Shown in pieces: positions 1-12,700 of a stretch of DNA of 30,164 nucleotides (position 1 is the stretch's first letter; each line of letters begins with the position of its first letter). A model generated the notes under the pieces. That model searched no databases, was not told where the DNA came from, and saw nothing but the letters and a program-made list of their open reading frames with translations. A program made the position numbers and the translations under genes. The DNA lies in NCBI GenBank assembly GCA_026770585.1, contig MU646361.1, forward strand, positions 723,672 through 753,835. The letters are read 5' to 3'. The stretch is from Baffinella frigidus. Lineage: Eukaryota; Cryptophyceae; Cryptomonadales; Baffinellaceae.

Positions 1-312
1 TCTTTCTTCTGCTTCTTCTTCTTCTTCTTCTTCTTCTTCTTCTTCTTCATTACCCTCAGCCTTTTGAAATTGGCAACGTAATTAACTACCTACTCAATCT
101 ACCGATCAGGCATCCTGTCCACTCAGCGGGCTTCGCAGGGGTTCCTGGTGGCTGAGCCACCAGGTTTCGGTTTAGGAATTTGTTTAGAATAAGGTTATGT
201 TCCTACGGTATCCTGCCGTAGGGTCCTCTAGATTACGCACCTAGGTATTATTCACGAAATCCCTTCGTAGGCACCTATGGCACGGTTGACACGCGCCTCC
301 CCCTCTGCACAG
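1..312. repeat. 5' flank: TTC microsatellite and MITE-like element
   Basis: Bases 13-48 are a (TTC)n microsatellite. From about 119 to 280 lies a MITE-like element with ends resembling CCACACAGCGG and an internal palindrome CCTACGGTATCCTGCCGTAGG. It is related to copies at 9243-9404 and 12501-12608. A splice-acceptor-like CTGCACAG at 305-312 leads into the first exon, so this stretch is probably intronic. Confidence 0.6.
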
Positions 313-720
313 GCGGCGACTGGACCAGGACACTCCTCCCCGCCGCGCTCTGCCTGGCATGGACCCTCTCCCTCCTCTTCCTCCACTTGCGGATGCGCAC
401 GCTCATCGGCGAAAGCTTCTTCCTCTCCTTCTCGGACCTGGCACCCCTCAGGGCGACGCTCGCCCACCTCGCGCTCCCCGCGCTCGCGTCAGGCGCGCTC
501 CTCGTGGCCGGCGTGGTCCTCACGTCGATCGGCGATGCGTGCGCGCGCTTCGGCCCGCGCGCGCCCCTCCTCCGTGTCGACGCTTTCCGCTGGCTGGCAG
601 AGGCGGACTTCTGCGCTGTGGGGGAGGGGCGCGCCGTGCACAGCGTCGGAAGAGGCCTCGTGGGGTGCCTTGTCTCCCTCTTCGTCTTCGAGGCGATACT
701 TGCCTTCTTCTTCGAGAGGA
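313..720 (+). CDS. Exon: multi-pass membrane-like segment (3' end uncertain)
   Basis: After the acceptor CTGCACAG the open frame (codons in register with 315) encodes three hydrophobic stretches: LLPAALCLAWTLSLLFLHL, LALPALASGALLVAGVVL and GCLVSLFVFEAILAFFF. Arg/Glu-rich turns separate them, which is typical of transmembrane helices. The frame stops at 744 inside heptamer-like sequence, so the exon must end before that. No good GT donor follows FFFER, so the 3' boundary is not fixed. I do not recognise a family. It may be the N-terminal membrane part of the Roco protein or the end of a neighbouring membrane-protein gene. Confidence 0.5.
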
Positions 721-3700
721 AAACCCTCAACCCTGCACCCTGAACCCCCATCCATGCACACGGTGGACTACAGACCTCTTTTTAAAAGTCAACTCGCCCC
801 GGGCAACTTGACTTACTACATAATTCTGGTACACACTTAGTCAACTAGCACCCAGATGCTGGGTGCTGTGGAAGATTCGTGGCCCACCGCGTGTAAACCC
901 CAAACCCTAAACTCCGCGCCTTTTTCAAGGCGTGCGCCGATCCCCCTCGAGGAAAACCCTGAGTCCTGAACCCTGACCCGTAAACCCCAAGTCCTCAACT
1001 CCAGGGCAAACTCCACCTGTCTGTACTTCCGCCGCGCCTCTTCTTACGCTGTGCTCATAACCTGTATCGGATCGCTCTCGCTCGAGGTTTCGCTGGTGGT
1101 GGCCCTCCCCGACTTTAACTTGACACACCGGACCCTAAACCCGCACCGCTAAACCCCAAACCCCAAACCCCAAACCCTCACTCCTCACCACCAAACCCCA
1201 ATCCCTGAACCCTAACCCCTCAAGGTGTGGACGCTCCCCGGGGCGCTTGTCGCGTCGATGCTGTTCTCCTTGGAGCCCATCAATCTGAGCGGTCCTCAAT
1301 CCCTAATCCCTAGACCCTACACTCTAAACCGTGAACCCTTGAACCCTACACCCTAACCCATAGACCCTAACCCTGAACCCTGAACCCTGAACCCTGAACC
1401 CTGAACCAGGCATGCTCTACAACCTCCGCGCCAAGCCGGATCCGCTGTTCTATGCTGTGGTTAACTCTGCACCCTGAACCCCAGACACTACACAGTACAC
1501 ACATCACACTGCACAACACACAATAAACAATATACCATACGCACTACTCCCCAAAACCCTAGACCCTGCACCCTGAACCCTAAACACTGAAAAGTGAACA
1601 ATGCACAATGCACCATAAACACTACTCCCTGCACCCTAGACCCTAGACCCTGCACCCTTAACCCTTAACCCTTAACCCTTAACCCTTAACCCTTAAACCT
1701 TAACCCTTAATCCTACACCCTCAACCCTAAACCAGTTCCCAGCTTTTCCAGCGAAGGTGTGCGTGTCTCTTGAGACCACAGTTTGAATCGCCACCAGACA
1801 TAATCACGCTCCACAGCGTCAGAAGCAGACTTTGGACAGATGCTTTGGATCAATCGACAGGCCTGTTGTTGACAAGTCGTCTCATAACCTGTCTATGCGA
1901 CGACAACTCGTCTCAAAACCTCAAGTCCGCGCGTCTGGCGTTTCGTCAAGTCGGACGCGGCCACGTCCTACCAGAATCGCTCCAAGGGATTCTGGGTCGC
2001 TCCAAGGGACACTGACTAGCTCAAAATCATTTAATTTGCCCGTTTCTACTGGAGTTTCTACTCTCAATGTGTATGGCCAGCCGAATTTTACACAGGCAGA
2101 GCTAGACTGACCCCCACGGTCCCTCTCGAGCAGAAATCATCTTCCGGTCTCTTCATTTTGAGGAGACCCGATCAACTCAGGCAGAGCTAGATAATATCTT
2201 CAAGAGACACTTGACCCCCACTCCCTCTCGAGCAGGACCAGCATCGTAAAACACAGGCGAATTTCAGAGGGCCGCGGAACGTCACCAACCAGCGTCGGCT
2301 TCGAGGGTTTGACGCGTGGTCCACCACCGGGGCCGCCCTTGCAGGCACTCACCGTTTCGGGGCACTCACCCCGAGTTTCGACTAGCGTTATAACTGCGCC
2401 CTACACCCTTACTACACCATATCCCAACTCAACCCTAAACCAACTACATCCTAAACCCTTCAACTACACCCTACACCATACACCCTGAACCCCGAACCCT
2501 GAACCCTGAACCCTAAACCCTGAACCCTGGACCCTGGACCCTGGACCCTGAACCCCGAACCCCGAACCCTGAACCCTGGGGCCTGAACCCTGCACCCTGG
2601 ACCCTAAACCCTGGACCCTGGACCCTAAACCCTGAGCCCTGAAGGACCCTCATCAAGTTGCGGCCGGTCCATCCCAGACTCTTGGCATCCTACAACAAAC
2701 GTTGTGGGGTCCTCTCGGGTAAGTGGAACTTAGGCTCTTTAGGTTATGATAGCTCCCAACATAGACGGACACCTCGCCTTTCCGTAGAAAGACTCGGCAG
2801 ATCCGGCTAAAGGGCGATCCAGGGGACACTTTGAGTTTGAGAGAGAGCGAGTTGCCTTACCAACACAGCTGATCGGCACTAGACAAACCCCGCTGACTTT
2901 CACTCGGTGCGCAGGCAAGCTCCTACCCCTGGTCGGTACGTGGTGCTTGGTCCTCGGGGCGGGCTGCAGCAGCAGCTCGGCTGCTGGGGTCTGTGCTGGG
3001 TGGGCGGGGTCGGCAGCAGCGTGGGCCTTGCTGGGTGTGGGGGGGCTTCTCTGGGTTCCGTGGGCCTTCCTGGATCTGCTTCAGGCCCTTAACCCTAAAC
3101 CCTAAACCCTAAACCCTAAACCCTAAACCCTAAACCCTAAACCCTAAACCCTAAAACCTTAACCCTGAAACCTAAACCCTGCACCCCAACCCAGGTGTCA
3201 TGGGCGCTCAGGCCCTTCAAACGGTAAACCCCAAACCCTAAACACTTAACCCAAAATCTCAAAACGCCTCTCCTGGTGCCATTCAGGCTTTAAACCCCAA
3301 ACCCCAAACCCCAAATCCCAACCCAGGCTTGTCGGGCTGCAAGCCACCTGGTGGGCGCTCAAATGCGGGCCCAAGCTCACCCTGGACTCGTTCCCCGACC
3401 TGGACGGCCCTGCCCTCTCCTCCATGTGTCGCCGCCTCACCCACCATGACGCTGCGGACGTCCCGCGCCACCTGATCATCGCAGGGTTATCACAGAATCG
3501 CGCCATGGCCCTCCCGCCGGAGCTCGCACTCCTCAGGCAGCTTGCGTCGCTGGTGCTCAAGAGGGTGCGGCTCGCGACGCCGGAGGCCGCTGCGCTCGAG
3601 GTGAAGGGTTTACGGTTTACAGGTTGGGGGTTAGGGGCTAGGGGTTAGGGGTTTGCGTGCGGCTCGCCACGCCGGAGTCCGGGGTGCTTGAGGTAACGCC

Positions 3701-3747
3701 TCTTTTTCTTCTTCCTCCTCTTCTTCTTCTTCCTCTTCTTCTTCTTC

Positions 3748-3779
<32 letters not shown>

Positions 3780-6700
3780 CTTCTTCTTCTTCTTCTTCTT
3801 CTTCTTCTTCTGTGCAGGCTGTTCCGTGCACCAAATCGTGTAGCGTTGTCCTCCTTACATCTGGTGTACGTCCTCTTCCTGGGACCACTTAGCAGCAGCC
3901 GAGTCCCTTTTCGCCCGGATTTCCGGGCGAAAGTCCGTTGGAATCCACAGTACTGGATACGATTCTAGTACAAATGGTTTAGGATTACTGTATCCGTGAA
4001 GCTCCCGGTGGCTGCTAAGTGGCAAAGTCGTGTCCTCGCCGGTACGTGGACGAGGCGCTGCTCGAGGTGACGCCTCTCTCCGCAGGTTGTAGGGTCCAGG
4101 GCTCCTGTTCAGGGTGTAGTGTTTAGGGTTCATCGTTGATTGGCGTTGCGTGCGTGCGACTGTTCGGTTTGACAGGGGGCAGGTCCGAAACCCGGAACAC
4201 GGGGAGGACCGGACACGGGAGTGGTTCCAGACCTACCTGGTTTAGGGTTTAGGGTTTAGAGCCTGGATGGTACCAGGAGAGGCGGGTGTAGGGTTTAGGG
4301 TTCAGGTTGACGCAGCTGCGGCCAGGTCCAACCCAAACCCCTAAAACCTAAAACCTAAAACCTAAAACCTAAAACCCAACCCTAAACCCTGAACCCTAAA
4401 CCCTGAGCCCTCAACCCTGAACCCTAAACCGTAACCCCTTAACCTCTGCAGGTTCTCCAGCACCTCGACAAGCTTACGCGCCTGCGCATCTCCGACTCCT
4501 TCGTGGACGACGCGCTCCCCTCCCTCCCGCCGTCGCTCCTCGAAGTCAGTCTGCGCGGGTCCGAACCCCGAACCCTGAAACCTGAAACCTGAAACCCGAA
4601 ACGCCAATCCACTCCCATTTTTCCGTCTCTCCTCAACATCACGCTCCGCGGACCCGAAGCCCGAATCCCGGAATCCGAAGCACGGAACCCAAAGCTACAG
4701 GACCCGGGACATGGCACACGGAACAAGGAACTCGCGACACGAAACCAGAAACCAGAAATACAAAACACGAAGCCCGAAACACAAAACCCGGACCCCGAAA
4801 CCCGAAACAGGAAACCCGAAACTAACCCGGAACCCGAAACCCGAATCCCGAAACCAGGTGCAGCCTCTCGGCCATCCCAGGAGCAGTCTTCCGCCTCCCT
4901 AAGCTCCGCAGGCTCGTGACTCCCTAATCCCGAAACCCGAAACCTGAAACCCGAAACCCGAAGCGCACTTCCCTAACCGCCTTCCGCACAGCCTTGGCGA
5001 CTGCCTCGGGTGTCATATGCTCACTCCTAAACCCCAAACCCTAAACCTTAAACCCTCAACCCTAAAGCAGGCTCGCGCTCTCGCGGAACCAGCTCCCGGT
5101 TCAACTCCAAACCCTGAACCCTAAACCCTGAACCCTAAACCCTGAACCTCACGCCCCAAACCCCACGCTCTAGACCCTAAACCCTACGCCCTGACCCCCA
5201 CACCCTACACCCCTAAACCCTAAACCCCAACCCCCAAACCCTTAACCCTGCACCCTAAACCAGGACTGTGCGGCCGTAACGCAGCTTTTTCTTCTCGAGC
5301 TTCTGGACCTAAGGGACAACCGCATCAACACGCTCCCCGAGGGGTTATACAACCCAAAACCCTAAACCCGAAACTCTGAACTCTAAACTCTAAACCCTGA
5401 AATCCGAAAACCTAAACCCGAAACCCGAAACTCTAAATCCTAAACCCTAAACCCGCCTCTCCAGGTGCCACCCCATTGTTAAATCCTGAACCCTAAACCC
5501 TACTCCCTAATCCCTAACCTCCAACCCCCAAACCAGTTTCTACACGCTGACGCGCCTGCAGACTCTGGTTCTCAGCAACAACAACATTTGCAAGGTGGCC
5601 GCTAAACCTTAAACCTTAAACCTTAAACCCTAAACCCTTAACTCTTAACCCCTGACCTTGAATCTTAAGCCCTAAACCAGTTGGACGCGGCCATCGGAGG
5701 CTTGACCTCGCTCACGAAGCTGGTGATTACCTCTGAACCCTAAACCCTAAAATCTAAACCCTTAATCCTAAAACCTAAATTCTAAACCCTAAACCCTAAA
5801 CCCTAATCCCCAAACCCTAAACCTTAAACCCTGAACCCTAATTCCCAAACTCTAAACCCTAAACCCTAAACCCTAAACCCTAAACCCTAAAACCCTAAAC
5901 CCTAAACCCTAAACCCCAATCCCTAAACCCCAATTCCCAAACCCTAAACCCTAAACCAGGACCTTGCTGATAACTGGCTGGACAGCCTCCCGTCGCAGCT
6001 GGGGAACCTCTCGCAGCTGCAGTACATCTTAAAACCCCAAACCCTAACCCTGGACCCCAAGCCATAAGCCCTAAATCCTAAACTCTCAACCCTGAACCCT
6101 GAACCCTAAACCGTGGACCCTAAACCTTCAACCCTCAACCCTAAACCCTAAATCCCTCAACCCTGAACCCTAAAGTCTAAACCAGGTCGCTCCTGCTGGA
6201 CGGGAACCCTCCGTTCCTGAACCCGCCTCAGGAGGTGCGCCCTGAACCCCACACCCTAAACCCTAAACCCTAAACCCTAAACCCTAAACCCTAAACCCTA
6301 AACCCGAAACCCGAAACCCGAAACTTTAACCCGAAACCCTAACCCGAAACCCTAACCTGAAACCCGAAACCCAAACCCCGAAACCCGAAACCCAAACCCC
6401 GAAACCCGAAACCCCCAAACCCCCAAACCCGAAACCCGAAACTCGAAACCCTACGCCAGGTCGTGCGGGGCGGGTTGAGCTCGATTATGGAGTACCAGGC
6501 GCAGGTCCTAAACCCCAAACCCTGAACCCTACACCCTAAACCCTGAACCCTAAACCCCGAACCCCAAACCCTAAACCCTAAACCCTAAACCCTGAACCCT
6601 GAACCCTGAACCCTGAACCCTGAACCAGGTGAACAGGGACCCGCTCCAGAACAAGCAGATGCTCCTGGTGAAACCCGAACCCCTGATCCCAAACCCAACA

Positions 6701-9700
6701 CCCAAACCCGAAACCCTAAACCCCAAACCCTAAACCCTAAACCCTAAACCCTAAACCCTAAACCCTAAACCCTTTTCTGAACCCCAAACTTCATCTTAGA
6801 CCTCAACCCTGAACCCTAAACCCCAACCCTAAACCCCAACCACACGGTCTAACCCCCAAATTCTATCTCAGGTGATGCTGGGGAATGGGGAGGCAGGGAA
6901 GACAAGCTGCGTGCGGTAAACCATTAAACCTTAACCCTAAACCCCAGACCCCAAAACCCCAACCCTAAACCCTGAACCCTGAAACCTAAACCAGGTCGCT
7001 GATGAATTTGGAGACGGGCAGGGCAGGGGACATCCACGTCGACCAGGTCACTAACCCTAAACCCCAAAGGGTCAGGGGCGCAGGCACTAAACGCTAAACC
7101 CCAAACTCTAGAGGGTTAGGGTTTCAGGCCCCAAACCATGAACCCTAAGCCCCAAATCCCGTACCCCAAACCCTAAACCCTAAACCCTAAACCCTAAACC
7201 ATAAACACCAAACCCTACAACCTCAACCCTTTAACCTAAACCGTAAACTCTACACCCTACACCCTACACCCTAAACCCTAGACACCCAACCATAAACCTC
7301 AACCCCAAACCCCTAAACCCTAAACCACGTTGACTAGGTCCGATCCTTTGAGTCCATGCAAGTTTGAGGCATTTAGTGTCTGAGGAATTCAGTGTTTGAG
7401 GCCGTTTGGGGTTCAGGTCGTTAGGGTTTGAGAGTTTGATGGTTTGACACGCTTGGGGTTTGAGAACTCCCAACATAAGCGGATTCCAAGGGCTGGCGGG
7501 GAGCCTGTTTCGTCTGTGGTGGTTTGGGGTTTGGGGTTTAGGGTTTAGGGTGTAGGGTAAAGGGTATAGGGTATAGGGTATAGGGTATAGGGTGGTCGCG
7601 AGTTTGCACCCTCTTGACAGCGAAAGGGGGATGGTGCACACGGACGCACGTCTCTTTCTTCATAATTACGCTTAAGCCTAGAAAAGAGTGATCCAAAACC
7701 CTAAACCATAAACCTATACCCCAACACAGGGGCGCACGGTCGGGATCGACGTGGTCCAGTGGACGCCTCCGGAGGCCAGGGTCAACCCTAAAATCCTGAA
7801 CCCGAAACCCCAACCCCAACCCCCAAACCCCAAACCACAAACCCCAAACCCCAAACTCCAAACCCCAAACCCCAAACCCCAACCCCCAAACCCCAAACCC
7901 CAAATCCCAAACCTCAAACCTCAAACCCCAAACCTCAAACCTCAAACCCCAAACCCCAAATCCAAACCAGGGTCTCGAGTTCCTCGTCTTTGACGCGGGG
8001 GGGCAGGCAATCTACCACACGATGCATCAGGTTTCTCTCTATCTCTCTAATACATCTTTAACTTGTGTTGCTGGTTGGTGCTGCCTGCCTAAAATCCCAA
8101 ATCCCAAACCCCAACTCCCAACCCCTAACCCCTAACCCCTGGACCCTGCAGTGCCTTTTGAAAGCTCACCCGGTATCCCGCCTCGTTTTTCCTCTCGCAG
8201 CTCTAAACCCTAAGCCCTAAACCCTACGTGTCGAAAGCTAACCAGTTCCACACCGGCAGTTTTTTCTCTCGCGGCGGGGCATCTACATGCTGGTGTGGAA
8301 CGTGCGAGACCTGCGCACCTTCCCGACACTCACCGAGGAAATCGTCCACGTCAGCGCGTGGGTCTGAACTCCCGCGCAATCTTCTGCCTCCCTTGTCCCG
8401 TGCGATCTTCTGCCTCCCCTTTTCAAATCCTGAACCCTGAACCCTAAACCCTAATCCATAATCCCCAACTCTCCTAAACCCTAAACCCTCAGTCCCAGCC
8501 CGTGGCCTAGATGAGCGGCCTTGAGAGCTTTGACTCCAGAGTCTAGTTCAGGGTTCAAGGTTCAGGGTTCAGGGTTAGAATCCAGAATCGCATCTTGGCG
8601 TGTCTTCTTCTCTTTGCTTCGCTGCTTTCGAGGCCCTCTGTCAGGGGTTTATGGTCTAAGGTGTAGGGTTTAGGGTGTAGGGTTTATAGTTTAGGGTGTA
8701 GGGTGTAGGGTGTAGGGTGTAGGGTGTAGGGTGTAGGGTGTAGGGTGTAGGGTGTAGGGTTCGGGGTTTGGGGTCAGGCAGCTTGCGTTTGGAGCGCTTT
8801 GGCCTGGAGCCACCGCTCGAAAGTGGGCTCTTTCGATTTCCCGCTCGAACATGGACTTGTAGACGTTCAACCCTGTGCTGGATTTGCTTCTCGACCGAGA
8901 GGCCTGGATGCGTCGAGGGTTGAACCCTCTCCGCATTCTCTCTCGCTCTCTCTCCCTCCCTCTTTCTCTTTCTCTCGCTCACTTGCTTTCTTTCTCTCTC
9001 TCTTTCTCTCTGTCTTTCTACATCTCTCTCTCTCTCTCTCTCATTCTCTCCCATCATCTTTCATTCTCCATCTCTCTCTCTCTCTCCATAATCTTGACAG
9101 CCCCCACGTCCCTCAGAACTCTCACAGCCCGTGCAGGATGGCAACGCTGTGGCACCCTACTCCCATGGTTGAATCCCGAATCGTCTCGGATCAACTGATC
9201 TGACATTTTGTACTATTACTAGTATCACAATACTTTACCATTCCACACAGCGGGCTACGAAAGAAAAACATCGACATAATCAAGGCATTTCCGGTTGACT
9301 TGTCCGTAGGAACCCCCCCTATGTCCCTACGGATTGCCTACCGTAGGGTCCTAGGTCTTATCGCTTAGGGGTTATTCAAAATCCCTACGAAGTCCGCTGT
9401 GTGGACTAGTATGATCCAATCACGCATTTCGGATCAGCCAGCGCGGCTTACGTTGGGCTCATAACCTATCTGACCTAGCTGGTCTGGTTTATGGTTTAGG
9501 GTTTAGAGTTTAGAGTTTAAAGTTTGGGGGATTGGTTTTGTTTTAGGGATTAGGGATACGGGTTTACAGATCTGTCTTTTGCAAAAGGATCGGGATCGAC
9601 ACTCACCACACGAGGCCGATCGAGCACCCAATTCAAAAGTCCAAAAGTTTACAATTTATTCATTGTGTAGTAATTGTCTTGGGTTGGTCACGTGGCACGC

Positions 9701-12700
9701 CCGCTTTTCGGGCGGACACGTGACCAACTCCCCACAAAACGCCTGCAATTGACATTAATTCTGAGTGCAAGGACAGCCTTGTGTGGCTGTTCAACAAAGC
9801 TCAGATTTCATTCCCTCAGGAAATTAAATTAAAAACTCGGGAGTTTCCCGCATGTACAAAACTTGCTACACATTTGTTTTCAGACACGACTCATTTATCG
9901 AGGTGTGTAGTTTGTTTTGTGGCGTGCGGGGAACTCCCGAGCATTTAAATTAAATGCCTGGCGGGACTAGATTGCTCCAATGGGCAGGTGTTGCAGTGCA
10001 ACCCTAAACCCTAAACCCTAAACCCCAACCCCCAAACCCTAAACCCTAACCCCCAAACCCCAAACCCCAAACCTTAAACCTAAAACCTCAAAACGCAAAC
10101 CCATAACCCCAAACCCTAACCCAGGCAACTCAGTGGATCGACGCGTTGCAAGTGCGCGTTCCCGGCGCGTCGGTAAACCCCAAACCCAAATCCTCCCTGC
10201 TTGAACATACCCTTACTGATTATCCTCGTCTGTGAAACCACTCCACTTTGGCGGTAGGTGATCCCTAAACCATAAACCCTCATTCCGAGGCGGGCATTAA
10301 ACGCCCGACGAAGTATCTCAAACCCTGAACCCTAAACCCTGAAACATAAAGCATAAACCATAAACCATAAACCATAAACCATAAACCCTACACCCGAAGC
10401 CCGAAGCCCTGCATCCTGACCAGGTGCTGCTCATCGCAACCCACGCGGACATTACCTCCGAGGACGACTGCGAGCGCCAGTGCGAGTTTCTGCGCCTGGC
10501 TGTCGTCAGGTTCAGGGTGTATGGTTTAGGGTTTAGGGGGTTTATGGTGTTGGGTTTGCGGTTTGCTGAAATACTAAAGTGAGTCGGCAGGTGTGCACTG
10601 AGCCGCCTGCCACCCTAAACCCTAAACCATACTCCATACACCATAAACCATGCACCATACACCATACACCATACACCATACACCATACACCATCAACCAT
10701 ACACCACACACCATAAACCATACAACCTAGACCCTAAACCCCAAACCCTAAACTCTAAACCCTAAACCCTAAACCCTGAACCATAAACCATAAGTCCGAA
10801 CGCCATCGACCGCGCACCACAAGAAGCCAATAAACCCGCAACCCCCAACCCTACTCCCGAATCCGCCCAGGAAGCTGGAGGCGTTGGAGAAGAACATCTC
10901 GCGAAAGAAAAACTCCCTCGGAGTGATCTCTATCAACAAAGGAGTCAGCCTCAAGGTCGACACACTCCCTTCCGTGTCCAACACACTCTCTTCCGTGCCC
11001 TACATCCTTAACTCCAAACCCTAAACCCTAAACCCTAAACCCTAAACCCCAAACCCTAAACCCTCAAACCTTGAACTCTCAACCCTCAATCCTAAAACCC
11101 TAACACCTAAACCTCAAACCCTAAAACAAAAATCTAAACCCTAAACCCTAAACCCTAAACCCTGAACCCCAAACCCTAAACCCTGAACCCCAAACCCTAT
11201 ACCCTAAACCCTGAACCCTAAACCCTAAACCCCAAGCCTGAAACCCCAAACCCCAAACCCCAAACCCGACACCATCAACCCCAAACCCTGAACCCTAACC
11301 CTCTTACGTATGTGCGGGAGCAGATAAACTGCAAAGATTGGGCCTACGCCCTCATCCCCAAACCCAAACCCCTCAACCCTCACCCCCAAACTCTAAAACC
11401 TAAAACTAGAGGCCCTAAACCTGAACCCTAAACCCCAACAACGCAAGGTTGTAAAGTTGAATTTCAGTTACAAGTCTGTTTTTAATTTTGTGTGTGAGGT
11501 TTTTTTTCTGGGTAAATGCACGGACGTGGAAAGGACGAGGAGTTGTGTCTCACCAGGTCCCACACACTCATTTAGTACCACGGAACGAAACGTCGCATTC
11601 TGAAATTTCCGCTTGTGACCTTTCCTGGACCCTAAAGGTGAACTGCAAAGAGGGGACGGGGGTGAAGGAGATGCGGGACCGGGTCCTCAAGCTGGCGCTC
11701 AACCAGCCATTCTTCGGAGAGCAGGTGTGACGATTCCCCCACCCTCCTCCAAACCCTAAACCCTGAACCTGAAACCTGAATCTCAAACCCTCAACCCTCA
11801 ACCCTAAACATCAAATCCGACACCTGAAACCCGAAACCGAAACCCGAAACCTGAAACCCGAAAACCTGAACCCAACTTCTCAACACCCTTTCCCCGCCCT
11901 TTGGTATTTGAAGGTTTGAACACGTCCTGGATCACTGCGATCTGGCAGGCCAGACATAAACTCTAAACCCGAAACCCGAAACCCGGAACCCTCATCCCAA
12001 AACCATTTGCGCATCTTGCATGGAGCTCGCTTACTGTGTGCCTACATCCTAACCCCCAAACCCCCAACCAGATTCCTGCAAGCTTTCCTAAACCCTACCC
12101 TAAACCCTAAACCCCAAACCCTAAACTCTAAGCCCTCAACCCTCAACCCTGAACCCTAAAATCTAAGCCCCAAACCCTAAACTCTGAATCCAGGTTCCTG
12201 CCAACTACCAGCGGCTCAAAGCCGAAGTGCTGGAAAAGTCTGCGACTCGAAACTGGCTAAGGTCATCTGCAAAAACCTCAACCCGATAAATATCGAGTTT
12301 TCCATCACGGATCACAGTTTGCTTGCTCTGCAGAGTCTCTGCAAGCCCCCTCATCACGCGGTGGACTACGAATCTTCCACAGCACCCGGAATATTGGTGC
12401 TAGTTGACTAAGTTTGTACCATAATAATGTAGTGAGTCAAATTGCCCGGCGCGAGTTGACTTTTAAAAATAGGTCCGTAGTCCACCGTGTGGCTGTGCAT
12501 CTTGTCCGTAGAAACCCCCCTATGAACCTACGGTACTGCCTACCGTGGGGCACTATGGATTATTCTTTATGAGGTATTCACGACATCCCTTCGTAGCCCC
12601 TTCTGTGGTTTCGAACTTGCACCTGTGCGTATCGCAGCATTCCACACCGGCGTTTTCCGATGTGAAGGCTCCCATCATGACAGCACGGTTTCCTACACCC

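Larger units (their letters stand above)
8362..10124. repeat. 1.76-kb Roc intron: mixed repeats
   Basis: This intron holds CCCTGAA/CCCTAAA heptamers (8427-8490), a G-strand block with about nine GGTGTAG units (8640-8770), a TCTC/TTTC polypyrimidine tract (8932-9090), MITE family 2 (9243-9404), short TTTAGGG repeats (9485-9560), a hairpin (9683-9728), a longer inverted repeat (9821-9955) and CCCTAAA/CCCCAAA heptamers up to the acceptor. No gene is seen in it. Confidence 0.75.

Noticed and set aside
3631-3968. Poly-Glu and poly-Leu open frames
   Set aside because: Artefacts of the TTC microsatellite before the acceptor at 3817.
5475-5494. Extra LRR exon after CTCCAG (CHPI)
   Set aside because: Joining 5343 directly to 5537 gives a perfect repeat (LPEG to FYTLTRL) in phase; including this piece breaks the frame.
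7538-7945. Minus-strand open frames rich in Gly-Val-Trp-Gly-Leu-Gly-Phe
   Set aside because: These are translations of the 7-bp repeat (7 bp x 3 gives a 7-residue period), not proteins. The same holds near 25816-26285 and other heptamer blocks.
11915-11960. Exon after TTTGAAG in the Roc-COR intron
   Set aside because: A stop occurs at once in the required phase, and 11724 joins 12194 cleanly (FFGEQ to VPANY).
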